From Metellina segmentata (lineage: Eukaryota; Arthropoda; Arachnida; Araneae; Tetragnathidae): a stretch of DNA of 64,000 nt. The notes beneath the pieces are model-generated. The model did no database searches. It saw nothing but the letters and a program-made list of their open reading frames with translations, and had not been told where the DNA came from. The position numbers and the translations under genes are program-made. This document shows positions 11,638 through 21,266 of this stretch, in pieces. Location of the stretch: assembly GCA_947359465.1 (NCBI GenBank), contig OX375872.1, positions 16,786,018-16,850,017 of the forward strand. Direction: 5' to 3'. Each line of letters begins with the position of its first letter. Position 1 is the stretch's first letter.

Positions 11638-12165
11638 GCTTTTTTGACAAAGATTCTATTCTGAGGAAAGGAACAATACTCTATCTCACTTCTTTCTCTT
11701 TCCCTATATCCTCTCTCTTTTTTTTATATCTCCCTCCTCTATCTATTCTCCTTCTCTCCTCCCTCTCTTTTTTGTTAGTCTCTTCAATCTTTTTCTTCTC
11801 GGTACCTTACTATATGTGTTCTTTGTATATCTCTATATGTATTTTTTGCGTCTTTCTCTTTTTGTCTTCCTTCTCTATATCTCTGTATATGTTTTCTCTA
11901 TATGTCTTCTTTCTCTATATCTCTTCTCTCTGTCTTTTCTGTATCATTCTGTTTGTCTTCATTCTCTATCTCTATGTCTTCTCTATCTTTTCTTGCTCCA
12001 TAAAAACCCAAAATCCAATCAAATCATCTATGTCTTCTTTCTCTTCACTATATCTTCCTTATCTCTTCCCTGTCTTTCTGTATCTAAAAAGGTTAAAGGA
12101 GTCCATTGATTCTTTAGAACGATGGGATTATTTAGTCATTAAGTGATAATGTAGAGTAAAAGGTA
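11638..12165 (+). repeat. 41-bp-family fragment holding a polypyrimidine tract
   Basis: One unit of the 41-bp family (GATTCTATTCTGAGGAAAGG, near 11650) leads into about 320 bp of C/T-rich sequence with repeated TCTCTATATCTC, TTTCTCT and TATGTCTTCT (about 11690-12000, then again to 12075). The family's end module follows (GATTCTTTAGAACGATGGGA, near 12108, with TTTAGTCATTAAG). The array interior therefore seems to have been replaced by, or to have evolved into, a microsatellite. The 207-codon frame through it (strings of F, S, L, Y) is low complexity, not a gene. Confidence 0.55.
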
Positions 12166-12394
12166 ACGCTACACTACTCGTAAATCTCACAACGCTCAGA
12201 TGCTTAAAAAAGTTACAACAATTTTAAATAAAAAATATATAAATAGCATAATGTAATAACCATGGGTTCTTTCAATTTTAAAGAAAATTCTTTTAGTTGT
12301 CACTTAAAATAATATCCTTTGGATAGAGATATTTTATGGTTTCTTTTCTTAGATGGAAAATCTGATAGAAAATTTCAATTGATCGAAAAAGTCG

Positions 12395-12482
12395 GGAACT
12401 GGTCAGAAGTCTTGCAAAGGAGACTAAACTGCGGTTAGAAAGTGGAATAATGCGTGTGAGTCCCTTAGAGGGTTTAGAAGCA
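12395..12482 (+). repeat. Right-end module of the 41-bp element family
   Basis: GGAATAATGCGTGTGAGTCC followed by TTAGAGGGTTTA matches modules near 37.5, 41.46, 47.5, 48.65 and 49.85 kb. In most of those places it directly follows a tandem array, so I treat it as the conserved right terminus of that family. Confidence 0.5.
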
Positions 12483-12852
12483 TAGCCTTAGATGCGATAA
12501 TGCCTAGTCGAAGAGGGCGAAAAATCTGTTTCTGAATAGCCAGAAAATAAGCCTGTAACACATAAAGCGTAGGTAAAATGAATGGGTCCTTACCTTAAAC
12601 GTTGCTCTATAATTGACGGGTAACAAACCTAAGAAAGGTAATTCAACTACGAGTGCTAATGTTACTCAGGGGAAACGTGTACCAGAAGTAGCATACATAA
12701 CCTCAAGGTATGTTGGAGAAAGATTATTTCTACATTCTCTCTTAATCTAGGGCAAAAAGTAATGTGCCCCAATAAAAGTGTTCTAATAGCTCACCGGTAT
12801 AAATATTTTTGTTGCGTGATGGCTGAATGTTAGGCTTTGCGTGAGTAGGGTA

Positions 12853-12948
12853 GGTGATGTCCTCTGATCTTTCATATCGGATTTTATCCCGGACCGTCAT
12901 CAATAGCCCGTTGTGTTGCTCCCAGTGCGACATTAATTTTAAAATACC
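12853..12948 (+). repeat. SINE 3' fragment with expanded tail
   Basis: The 3' SINE block (CCCGGACCGTCATCAATAGC, CGTTGTGTTGCTCC, AGTGCGACATTAATTTTAAA) leads without a gap into the minisatellite at about 12949-13115. In ordinary copies the tail is a short TACCTACC-type repeat. Confidence 0.72.
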
Positions 12949-13115
12949 AATACCTGAATAAATACAATACCAAATACAAATACCAATAAATAAAAAATAC
13001 AAATACCAATAAATAAAAAATACAAATACCAATAAATAAAAAATACAAATACCAATAAATAAAAAATACAAATACCAATAAATAAAAAATACAAATACCA
13101 ACAAATAAAAAATAC
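12949..13115 (+). repeat. 23-bp minisatellite at a SINE tail
   Basis: About six near-identical units of CAAATACCAATAAATAAAA plus AATA (23 bp) follow the SINE fragment. On the minus strand the unit reads as repeating F, I, Y, W, L and C in all three frames, which explains the overlapping open frames there; they are not genes. Confidence 0.85.
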
Positions 13116-13380
13116 TAACAGTCTTGGGGGACTCATGCATTATTATTATTATAGTAGTACATTACTTTTAACCCTAAATCTTAAAGTAACACGAACAATC
13201 CTTCCTTCTAGTCTGATATTGACAGATTTGATACTTGATTTGTCGTAGTATACAGAGATATTTGTTTCGCATGACTTGAAGTGAAAGAAAATATTTCGCC
13301 ACACAGTCAATTCTAAGAAAAGACGAATCAGATATTTTATCAGCATCCTTCTAATAAAATTGGGATCGCAGTAGTCCTTT

Positions 13381-13580
13381 GTCCTCACGTTGGCGTGGTG
13401 TGGAATTTTGGAGAGTGGAGTGCCAGCTCAAGTGCTGTCCGCTGTACTCGTCATATAACCATACTTCAAAATGTGTGGTCCCGGGATGTTTCTCTTGAGG
13501 ATTGATCCCAGACAGTCGCTAATTGCTCAATATGTTCCTCCAGTTCGACCGTTAATTAACTTCTTACCGACCTACCTACC
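13381..13580 (+). repeat. SINE copy, head missing
   Basis: GTCCTCACGTTGGCGTGGTG starts the central block and CCGACCTACCTACC ends the tail at 13580. The complete 3' tail is present; the tRNA head is absent. Confidence 0.82.
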
Positions 13581-13985
13581 ATCGACTTGGACATCCATTG
13601 ATTCATCATCTGATTGGTCCACGGAACGGGAGAAGCCGCCCACGGATTTATAAATCATCTGATTGGTCCAGATAAGGTTCTCATTATTATTTTGATTTAT
13701 AATTTTGGTGCTTCTATCCATTAACTCTTAAACTCCGGGCAGACTCATTGAGTTTCGCTAAGAAAACCTCGTCATTTTCACGTAAATTATATCCAGCTGC
13801 AAAGCAATAATTTCACCCATTACATATTTTCCATTATTTGTCATCCTAAGTGATATGAATCCAAATTATTCTAGATCTTGTCAGCAGCATCTGTGCAACT
13901 TTTTAAGGGTTCAACCGATTTCTTTCCACATAGTCTGGATTCCTTAAACAGAATTTAACTCGGAAACCACCAGAACTTGGCACCA
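13581..13985. other. Short direct repeat, otherwise unassigned
   Basis: The sequence ATCATCTGATTGGTCCA occurs twice about 48 bp apart (near 13605 and 13654). Nothing else was recognised. Confidence 0.4.
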
Positions 13986-14592
13986 TTAGATTCCTTTTCG
14001 GATAGTTCTCGTAACATATTTTCAATTTCTACCGAACTTTTACTGCGAGTCATCGTTTTTCGGTCTGATAAATGAGAAACTAACAGTGAATAACATTGTA
14101 ATAATTTATAACGATGCACAAACATAGACGTAAACACGAGATAGGGATGGACCCGCTTCCACATTTGAATGAGTTACTAATAAATGCAAGGTCAAGATTA
14201 AAGACATTAAATGAATTGTGGTGAGAAATCTAGCTTGGTTTACTGTTCTGAGGTTATTTTTTTTTTTTGCTGAACAAAAGCTCTATTTAGACCGGGAAAA
14301 TATGCCTTGGTGTCGAAAAGATGTCAGCTATTGTTCTAGGTAAATTTAGCTGTAGAATGTTTCTAAATTGTAAGTTTTCGAACATTTTCTACGGGTCGTT
14401 GTTTTTGTATCTAATAAATGAAATCCATATGTGAATAACATTGTAATAATTGCTAACGATGCACAGACTTAGACAAAACACGAGTTCGCGATTTACTAGA
14501 TTCCACCTTTAATATATTCAATACAAATATTAAAAAAACGTTTATTGAATGAATTGTGGTGAGCAATCTGCTTGGTTTGCTTTTCTGAGGTA
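13986..14592. repeat. Diverged tandem duplication, period about 345 bp
   Basis: Paired landmarks: GTGAATAACATTGTAATAAT near 14083 and 14430; ACGATGCACA near 14110 and 14456; AATGAATTGTGGTGAG near 14210 and 14549; GCTTGGTTT and TTCTGAGGT after each. The second copy runs into a MITE fragment. Confidence 0.6.
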
Positions 14593-14704
14593 AGAAAATC
14601 TGGTCAGTTTTTTTCTATTGATGCGGTATCTGGTCCATCAAGATCTGGTCAGCTTTGCTAATGACGAGATAGTACATCGTCGTGATAACCACAAGGGAAT
14701 TTAA
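14593..14704. mobile_element. Palindrome-array MITE, right half
   Basis: AATCTGGTCAGTTTTTTTCT, CCATCAAGATCTGGTCAGC and TAATGACGAGAT are the MITE interior. It ends ACCACAAGGGAAT then TTAA (14701-14704). The left half is missing. Confidence 0.6.
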
Positions 14705-15070
14705 AAAGTTCTTAACACTCTTTGGAAGTTGCTGACCAATCTTTAACAAAACTGTCCCTAAATTCATCAAAACACATCATCTGTATTTTATTCTTAGAAA
14801 GATCATCACTTTCAAATTCATAAACTTAAAATAACAGTACCAAGAAATTTCAAGGACTCTTCGGCAGGTGCTATGTAATCTTTAATAGAAACATCCTCTA
14901 AATTCATCAAAACACAGTAACTGTATTTTATTTCTAGATTGACATCTATCGTATTCGTAAACTTAAAGTAACAGGACCAAGAAACTTTAAGGACTTGGGT
15001 CAGGTTCTTTCCAACCTTAACAGAAACGCTTTCTAATTTCATCATATTCCGTTTCCTGCAAATTACGATT
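14705..15070. repeat. Tandem repeat, period about 137 bp
   Basis: AATTCATCAAAACACA recurs at 14761 and 14901, with a diverged third copy near 15035; AACTTAAAATAACAGTACC and AACTTAAAGTAACAGGACC mark the other end of the unit. The minus-strand 97-codon frame spans these repeats and shows no recognised domain. Confidence 0.6.
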
Positions 15071-15558
15071 TTATTATGGTTTCTTTTTCTATTTACTTGA
15101 AGACGCAACAAGGCGACAAAAATGAACGTTCTGTGTTAAGAAAAATCAATTTGATGCTCTTTATGTTAGTAAGTCATTAATCTAAGATACATCCCAATTC
15201 ATCCATGGTCGAATTAGGATTTTTCATTCTCTGTCCATCGACAAAATGTCGAATTATTCATGTGAAAGATAAGAGGATGGTTAAACACGTCGCCAGATCG
15301 ATAATATAATTTCTAGTCGGTGCATTGAATGTGTTGAGGTTCGTATGTGAGAGTGGGTGTACATGTGAAGTAGTATATGAAAACTACAAAATGTAGTTTT
15401 CTCATTCTGTATTTCCTAATTACTTTAGCTGTCTGATGAACCCATCTCGTGGTTTATCTTCGAGTCGAAAGCTTCCTTGTAATGACCAGCTTGTGATGTA
15501 AGAACTTGTTTCAAATTGCCATCAGTTCTAGACAAGCGACAAATTGTATTGCCTACTT
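15071..15558. other. Unassigned stretch
   Basis: No gene or repeat structure was recognised. Confidence 0.45.
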
Positions 15559-15720
15559 CAGGGCTCGAAATACCCGGGTGCACAGGTGCACTGTGCACAT
15601 GAAAATATAATTGTGCACCTAATTTTTTCCCACTAGGTGCACACAGTGCGCCAAATTTAAAAACTTAGGTGCACAATTTCACTTAGGTGCACAAACTTAG
15701 GTACACAACATGTCGTTCAA
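15559..15720 (+). mobile_element. hAT-like terminal fragment with GGTGCAC repeats
   Basis: It begins CAGGGCTCGAAATACCCGGG, a start typical of hAT terminal inverted repeats, and carries six or seven copies of (A)GGTGCAC(A). No matching opposite terminus is visible before the adjacent MITE fragment, so this is probably one end only. Confidence 0.5.
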
Positions 15721-15726
15721 AAAACC

Positions 15727-15802
15727 AATCATATCTTGGTAGATGAGATATCTTGTCATTATCAAAATTTATCAGACCTCAGATGAGATACCTAATAGAA
15801 AC
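15727..15802. mobile_element. Palindrome-array MITE scrap
   Basis: GGTAGATGAGATATCTTGTC and the following TCAGATGAGATACC segment are diverged interior units. Both ends are gone. Confidence 0.45.
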
Positions 15803-16790
15803 TTTTTTTAAAGTTACAACAATTCTAGCGTTTTATTTGAAGAAAAAGTCAATATTTAGCAGTCGAGAACAATGAAATTTTTTAGATGAAATAAATTATA
15901 TTTTGTATACTGGGGTTCAAAAACTTCTAAGGAAATACCGATCGTGGGTATAAGTGATTAAAGGTTTTCTTATCAGTGCTATTTCATTGGCATACTATCC
16001 TTATTTTTAAGATCCTACTTTAGGAGTGATTTTATAGTACTACATTAATTACAGATGCTCCATCATATACCAGCATTGCTGTTTTTCAATATTAAAGTGT
16101 GGCCCTAGGCTCTTAACCGTTGGATGTCACAACTAATGGCTTCCCTATTTCAGACCTATTTTTGGAAGGAAATAAATTGCGAGGCGAATGTTTGCAAATA
16201 TTTACATATTAAGAAAAAGTACGTCGTTTTTCTTCCCCCTCTACAGCAATTGCTGTCATTTCGAAAATGCGCTTCAGTGCAGATAATGAAAAAACTAGAG
16301 AAAAAAAACCGGGCGAAAACCGGTACACAGAACTTTCGTCAGTAATTTATCGGTAATGAGAACGTCGGTAATTTGCAAACTTAAGAACCGTCTACGTTCT
16401 TTATATGCCTACGTTTTCGTATTTCATTTTCTGACGCAACTCCAGATTGTGGATGAAATACTTTTATCGAAATAAACCCACGCTCAAGTCTGACGCATAC
16501 AGACAAAAGTAACATTGAGTTATTCCAAGAAGGTGATTCTCCCACCACGAGTCACTTAATGAAAGGATTGCTCACATGGATTTGAACAGCACGTTTTTTA
16601 AAAGTAAAAGGTGCTATGATTCTTTATGAAAATGAGATGATAGCTTGGAATAAATGATACAAACCTTGTGACATTGATGTAAAGCCTTCCAAAAACGACT
16701 AATAATGACAAAATCATGATTTATTGGATTTCAACGATTGCTTCATATGTGGAGGGAACAAAGCGTCAATCATCCTCAGATCCGAAATAG
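15803..16790. other. Unassigned stretch
   Basis: No gene was recognised. A 73-codon open frame at 16124-16345 has no recognised domain and no splice or codon evidence that I can use. Confidence 0.45.
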
Positions 16791-17106
16791 AGCCATGGTA
16801 GTCCGGATGGAAGAGTGACGAATTAGCAAACGAAGGGTTGCAAATTTGAAACGCGATCAAACCACTTACCGTCGTGTGCTTGAGGGCTCGCGCATGTTAA
16901 ATCTACCGTGACCCCCAAAATGTCCGCACTTCGAAGTGGTGTGGCAGTTGGTAGAGTGGGGTATCAGCTCAGGTGTGCCGTCATCTAACCGTGGATCAAA
17001 ATTAAGTGGTGTTGTCTTCGGTCTTTCCCTTAGGATTTGATCCCGGGCTGTCACCAATAGCTCGTTGTGTTGTTGTTACAGTGCGATGTTAATTAAATAC
17101 CTATTT
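16791..17106 (+). repeat. SINE, near full length
   Basis: Head: GGTAGTCCGGATGGAAGAGT with a decayed B box (GGGTTGCAAATTTGAAACG). Body: CATGTTAAATCTACCGTGAC, AGTGGTGTGGCAG, AGAGTGGGGTATCAGCTCAG, CCGTCATCTAACCGTGG. Tail: GTGCGATGTTAATTAAATAC. All blocks are present in order over about 315 bp. Confidence 0.85.
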
Positions 17107-17182
17107 ATTTTCATTACCATTACCGCATATTACATTTATGAGGTCACAGTTTTGAAACTGTTTACATATTTTTCAATCCTTT

Positions 17183-17842
17183 TTAACCCTCCCAATTGCT
17201 TCGATGACATACCTCATCCATCAAGTTCTCAACAACCCTTCTTACGACGAGATACCTCGTTATAATGAATGTCTACTGGATTCCGACTGATGTATATTCT
17301 GCCGTTTTTTGGTGATGATGCAGATATGAAGTTTTCAGTAGCACCAAAGGAAAAAATCCGTAGTTTTAAGAATTTTTCAGTAGTCAAGTAAAACTTTAAT
17401 AAATCGGCTTTAATAACACGCATATATCAATAAATCAAATATTTTTATTACAAATTTGAAACGCCATATGCAACACATTATATTATTTAAAATTAGTAAG
17501 TTATATCATACTTGAAAACAAATATATAAAACCAATAATTGTGTGTATGAAAGAATTATATACCATAAAAACATTTAATAATTAAATTTAAGCACTCTCT
17601 CCCATTTACCAAAAAAATAATAATAATGAAAAAAAAAAAAAACAGAAATAAGAAACTAATTTATGTGTTGTGAAAAATAAATAAAATTTAATTTTTCCGT
17701 CGAAAAAATCACCGAATCCGTAGTAGTTGGCATCTCTGATGACGAGATAATTTCTAACGATAAGTTGTCTCACCAATCAAGATCTGGCCAGTTTTGCTAT
17801 ACACGAGATACCTTATAGAGATCATCGCCAGGAGGGTTTATA
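17183..17842. mobile_element. Palindrome-array MITE split by an insertion
   Basis: Left part: TTTAACCCTCCCAATTGCTT through ACGACGAGATACCTCG (to about 17262). Right part: GATGACGAGATAATTTCTAA through ATCGCCAGGAGGG (about 17738-17837). The two parts together make one ordinary MITE, so the roughly 475 bp between them is a later insertion. Confidence 0.62.
17263..17738. mobile_element. Probable hAT-like insertion inside a MITE
   Basis: The right end reads, outward to inward, CAGAGATGCCAACTACTACG on the minus strand, resembling hAT terminal inverted repeats. The left end (TCTACTGGATTCCG) is a poor match and I cannot delimit a target duplication. The minus-strand frame at 17229-17423 shares a G-R-I-Y-I-S-R-N motif with 7680-7928 but is otherwise unrecognised. 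Confidence 0.4.
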
Positions 17843-18470
17843 TTCTATAGAAGGGAAATTGGAATAAAAACATTTTGGAGAAGCAAACATAAATTTTATG
17901 TTCACCGTTAGTTTGCAGCAATTTCATAGTTTTATACTCAAATGGCAACAATATATTCATGAGAACATATCAGCGTCAGATAAACTTCCATGCGCATTTA
18001 TATTTAATTAACTGTTCCGATGATGTATCTCTTAAATTATAATTTTAATTAAAGCATTTTTTATTTATAAAAGTGTAGTAAGTCATGTTGCAAATTAAAC
18101 CACCGTATCCTCTGTAATATAGCTGACACTTTCTAAAGTACTAAGCATTAAAGCGGAATGTAATCTGTTGAAGACTGTTTACAAAGATTGCTTAGAATAA
18201 AATGAAATTAATAAGCTTAGACCTCCATTTCAGTATTTAATTTTTCTCATGAAAAGAGGGAGATTTCTAATCTGAGAGATAAGTACTTTTGCATAATGTT
18301 TTCGTATCAAAAGGATTTATTCAAATAATTCACGGCATTGTTAACATTATGATAAGCAGTTGTTAATATTGTGTACATAGATAAAACGCATAAGGACAGT
18401 ATTTATGCTTGGTAATTATAAGTCCTAGGTTCTCTGGAATTCTACTTCACTAATCGAAGAATCTGAATTT
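17843..18470. other. AT-rich stretch with nothing recognised
   Basis: No gene or repeat structure was recognised. Confidence 0.5.
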
Positions 18471-18474
18471 TATA

Positions 18475-18612
18475 TACAGGGTTTTGCGAAAATGTCTGGC
18501 CAAATTGTAAAGGGTAGTAAAGTGTACCAAATAAATATTTTTGTCAAAGAATGTTTGCCCGAAAATGAGGTATTTAGGAGGAGGAGCGAACTGTGTAGGT
18601 CAGTCGATAACA
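18475..18612. repeat. Dispersed repeat shared with 34.5 kb
   Basis: TACAGGGTTTTGCGAAAATG, AATTGTAAAGGGTAGTAAAG, TTTTTGTCAAAGAATG and GTAGGTCAGTCG occur in the same order and spacing at about 34508-34642. The TACAGGGT start is common at transposon ends, but no family could be assigned. Confidence 0.55.
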
Positions 18613-19000
18613 ACGTTTCTGTAAAGTAAGGTGTCATTTCCCGTTTGGATATTCCACGGCAAACTTTGCTACACAGATACGGAGTTTGTTCTTTATAAAG
18701 CTTTTCGAAACAACTTTGTTGACTTCTTAAAAAATCCACATGCTAATCAACTGCTGGTGGAAACCGCATAGAAAACGAGGCACTCACGAAACTCATCAGC
18801 GATTCACCTGTAGCATCGACTTCGAAAGGGGGCGCACGGCAATCCTCCCAGCGAAACCTGCTAGTTATATCCGAAAGCTCGTCCTTCAAAAATAGTCTTT
18901 TTGCCTCGACGAGGTACCTTGTGATTTTCAATATTGTACAGTTGGTGCTGGATGAAGTGTCATTCGGAGGGTTTGTCACATTCCTGAACTCTGCTACTTT
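18613..19000. other. Unassigned stretch next to a MITE
   Basis: A minus-strand frame of 102 codons (18743-19051) runs partly into the MITE and has no recognised domain. Confidence 0.35.
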
Positions 19001-19228
19001 TAGCCCTCGAGTGGTTTTGACGAGATATCTCGTCCATCCAGATCTGACCAATTGTGCTAATGTGCGTCGTCAAGATATTGTTGCTGTTTTTCTGATGACG
19101 AGAAAATGACCAGGTCAGTTACATCTAATGGCGAGATAGCTCGTCCATCAATAAATAGTCATTTATTTCCAATGACGAGATATATCGTTCATCAAGATCT
19201 GGGGGCTTTTGTAAATGGTGAACCCTCC
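19001..19228. mobile_element. Palindrome-array MITE
   Basis: TAGCCCTCGAGTGGTTTTGA starts the left end, followed by CGAGATATCTCGTCCATCC. Further units are ATGGCGAGATAGCTCGTCC and ATGACGAGATATATCGTTC. The right end merges with the next copy at GTGAACCCTCC; the TTAA is eroded. Confidence 0.6.
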
Positions 19229-19400
19229 TGGTGGTTGTCGTAATGGGATTCCCAGTAGAAAAATCACCAGTATCGTTAACATAAGGTTTCGGCTATAAAT
19301 AAGTGAAAAAAATATATTTAGGACAGATATCTGGGCATTAGAAAAGAATTGATCAGTTGTTGATGGACGATTTTCAACTAGTTATCACCGCCTCAGCCTA
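19224..19400. mobile_element. Second MITE copy abutting the first
   Basis: A new left end, CCCTCCTGGTGGTTGTCG, begins directly after the preceding copy. Diverged interior units follow (GGCATTAGAAAAGAATTGAT, GATGGACGATTTTCAACT). The right end is lost. Confidence 0.5.
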
Positions 19401-19417
19401 GACCATTCGGTGTATCA

Positions 19418-19488
19418 GCACGTAATTTTGAACCCCGGTAGATGACGAGACAACATCAGAGCTGGCACCCCACTCTCCAAATATCACT
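19418..19488 (-). repeat. SINE fragment truncating a Tc1 element
   Basis: CACGTAATTTTGAACCCCGG and ATGACGAGACAACATCAGAG plus CACCCCACTCTCCAAATATC are minus-strand SINE blocks. The sequence then switches abruptly to the 3' end of the Tc1 transposase relic. Confidence 0.7.
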
Positions 19489-20445
19489 CAACTTAGCAAG
19501 CAATGCTCTCCGAAGTTCCGGTACACATGTAGGAGGTGGTTGAAGGGTTGCAACTCGTCGGCCAAGCATGTCCCACACATGCTCTATCGAATTTCATTCA
19601 GGTGAGAATACTGGCCAATCCATACGGCTGATATCCTCAGATTCAAGACATTCGTTTACAATGTTTGCACGGTGAGGACGGGCGTTGTCATCCATAAACA
19701 TAAATTCTGCGCCCATGTCACCCCTAGACAAATGTACAAGTTTTTCCAGATTGATGTCCCAAATAAATTTGGCTTCTCATGGTTCCTATTTGAACATGTA
19801 TATACGTTCTGGAGCTCAGTATAATTCCTCCCCAAACGAGCAATCCTGCACCACCGTAACGGTGTCGTTCAATGACGCTGTCTTTGTGGTAGCGGGTACC
19901 TGGCGTTTTCCATATGAACGTCCGCCGTGAATCAGACTGCAAGCTAAACCTGGACTCGTCGGAAAACATCACACAAGCCCACTGTGATGATGATGTCCAC
20001 ATTGCATGTTCTCTACTCCAGGCTAACCGCTAGCAATAGTGAGTTGCCGTGAGCGAAACACATCTGACAGGCCTGCGAGCATATAGAACAACATGTCCCA
20101 AACGTCTGTAAATGGTTTGCCTTGAAACTGCCGTACCCGCGGCTGAAGATAGCTGACGAGAAAGGTAGGATGCTGTGTTCGGTCTGCTCCATTTTGCAGT
20201 TACTGCCAAATACCAGTCGTCATTCGGCGTTGCAACTCGGGGCGACCTGTACTGTAACGTCTACTGTCATTTCCATCATTTTGGAATCGTTGCCAAAGCT
20301 TAGAGATGACACTTTGGGCGATTTCAAGTTCCACTGAAACTTCCGTCTGAGTACGCCCACATTCCAGGCGGCCGATAATTCTACCACGTAAAAATCATTA
20401 ACATACGTCCTCTGAGCGATAACTATTCGGTTGTGGTACTGAGCA
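19489..20445 (-). pseudogene. Tc1-like transposase, near complete but dead
   Basis: This is a relic of a DD34E transposase, which would catalyse cut-and-paste movement at TA sites. On the minus strand an N-terminal helix-turn-helix is visible near 20290-20385 (GRIIGRLECGRTQTEVSVEL). The first catalytic Asp lies in VMFSDESRFSLQ near 19960, with RRTFIWKTPGTRYH and GLLVWGGI after it. The second Asp is in FMDDNARPHRANIVNE near 19685, and the Glu in IEHVWDMLGRRVAT near 19583. The Asp-Glu gap counts to 34 residues. It is disabled by frameshifts in the N-terminal half and by a stop just before the Glu (SPE*NSIEH, where relatives have DLNPIEH). The C-terminus is cut by the SINE. I could not find the inverted repeats. 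Confidence 0.9.
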
Positions 20446-20813
20446 GCTTACAGAACGCTTGTGAACAATTTTACTTCTTTTCTGCCATTCCTTATATACA
20501 CCTCTCTTACACTCTCGTCATTGTGACGTACTATCGGCGTTATCTGATGACTTCCTGTAATTTGGATATTATTGTTGAAGATGTGTGCGATAATTCTACA
20601 GGTGAAATTTTTACTTTAGAGTTCGATTTCCGTGTGATTGTGAATTATCTTTAAGTTATGGAGATGAGTGTAGTAAATACCACATAGACCACCACCGGAT
20701 GTGTGTTAAGGTGTTAATCAAAATTTTAAGTGTACAAGAAAAAGTCTTAATATTGTTGTGAAATTCAAAACTGCTTCTAGTCACCCGATTCTACGGTACC
20801 TCGAGGGTTAAAA
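20446..20813. other. Unassigned flank of the Tc1 relic
   Basis: It may include the decayed 5' end of the Tc1 element. The last bases (TACCTCGAGGGTTAA, 20799-20813) resemble the right end of a palindrome-array MITE. Confidence 0.35.
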
Positions 20814-20825
20814 GAAAAGTTTTTC

Positions 20826-20902
20826 TTTAGCTTCATTAAGCTAACTAGCTAATGAAGCTAAACAAAGCCAAAGGTAGAAGCTATAACTAGCTTCTACCTT
20901 TG
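20826..20902. repeat. Twin perfect hairpins
   Basis: The first stem is TTTAGCTTCATTA (20826-20838) with TAATGAAGCTAAA (20850-20862), 13 bp. The second is CAAAGGTAGAAGCTA (20869-20883) with TAGCTTCTACCTTTG (20888-20902), a perfect 15-bp stem with a 4-nt TAAC loop. They lie six bases apart just upstream of a MITE. Confidence 0.7.
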
Positions 20903-20922
20903 TAGGTGTAGGCTTATATTTG

Positions 20923-21183
20923 TTAATTCTCCTTTGTGGATGTGGTGGTTGTATCGACGAGGTTTCTCGTTGTTAGAAAAACTCTAACGAGCTCTTGATG
21001 GACGATATATTTCGTCCTTAAAGAACTGACCAGCTCTTATTGGCCGAAATATATTTTATTCGAAAGATTGACCTGCTCTTGATCTCGCTATCATCCTAAA
21101 CCAGCTATATTTTGATCATTAGGAAATCATCGATATTATTGATAACGAGATATGTCGTCGAAACCACTTTGAGGGCTAATTAA
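20923..21183. mobile_element. Palindrome-array MITE, diverged
   Basis: TTAA at 20923-20926 and 21180-21183 bounds the copy. The left end has a small insertion (TTCTCCTTTGTGGATGTGG before TGGTTGTATCGACGAGG). The right end is GTCGAAACCACTTTGAGGGC. The interior palindromes have drifted (GATGGACGATATATTTCG, GATAACGAGATATGTCG). Confidence 0.65.
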
Positions 21184-21266
21184 TTTATGATTTGTACAGC
21201 CTGTTTAAAATCAGAAAATGCATTGCTGCTGGTTTTAAAAAAGGTACTACACTTCGCTTCCGCTTT

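Noticed and set aside
11523..12146. 207-codon open frame
   Set aside because: It is the translation of a polypyrimidine tract and a SINE fragment (runs of S, F, L, Y), not a protein.
12742..13140. Overlapping minus-strand frames with repeated F-I-Y-W-Y-L
   Set aside because: They come from the 23-bp minisatellite, which is open in several frames; the SINE tail next to it explains the rest.
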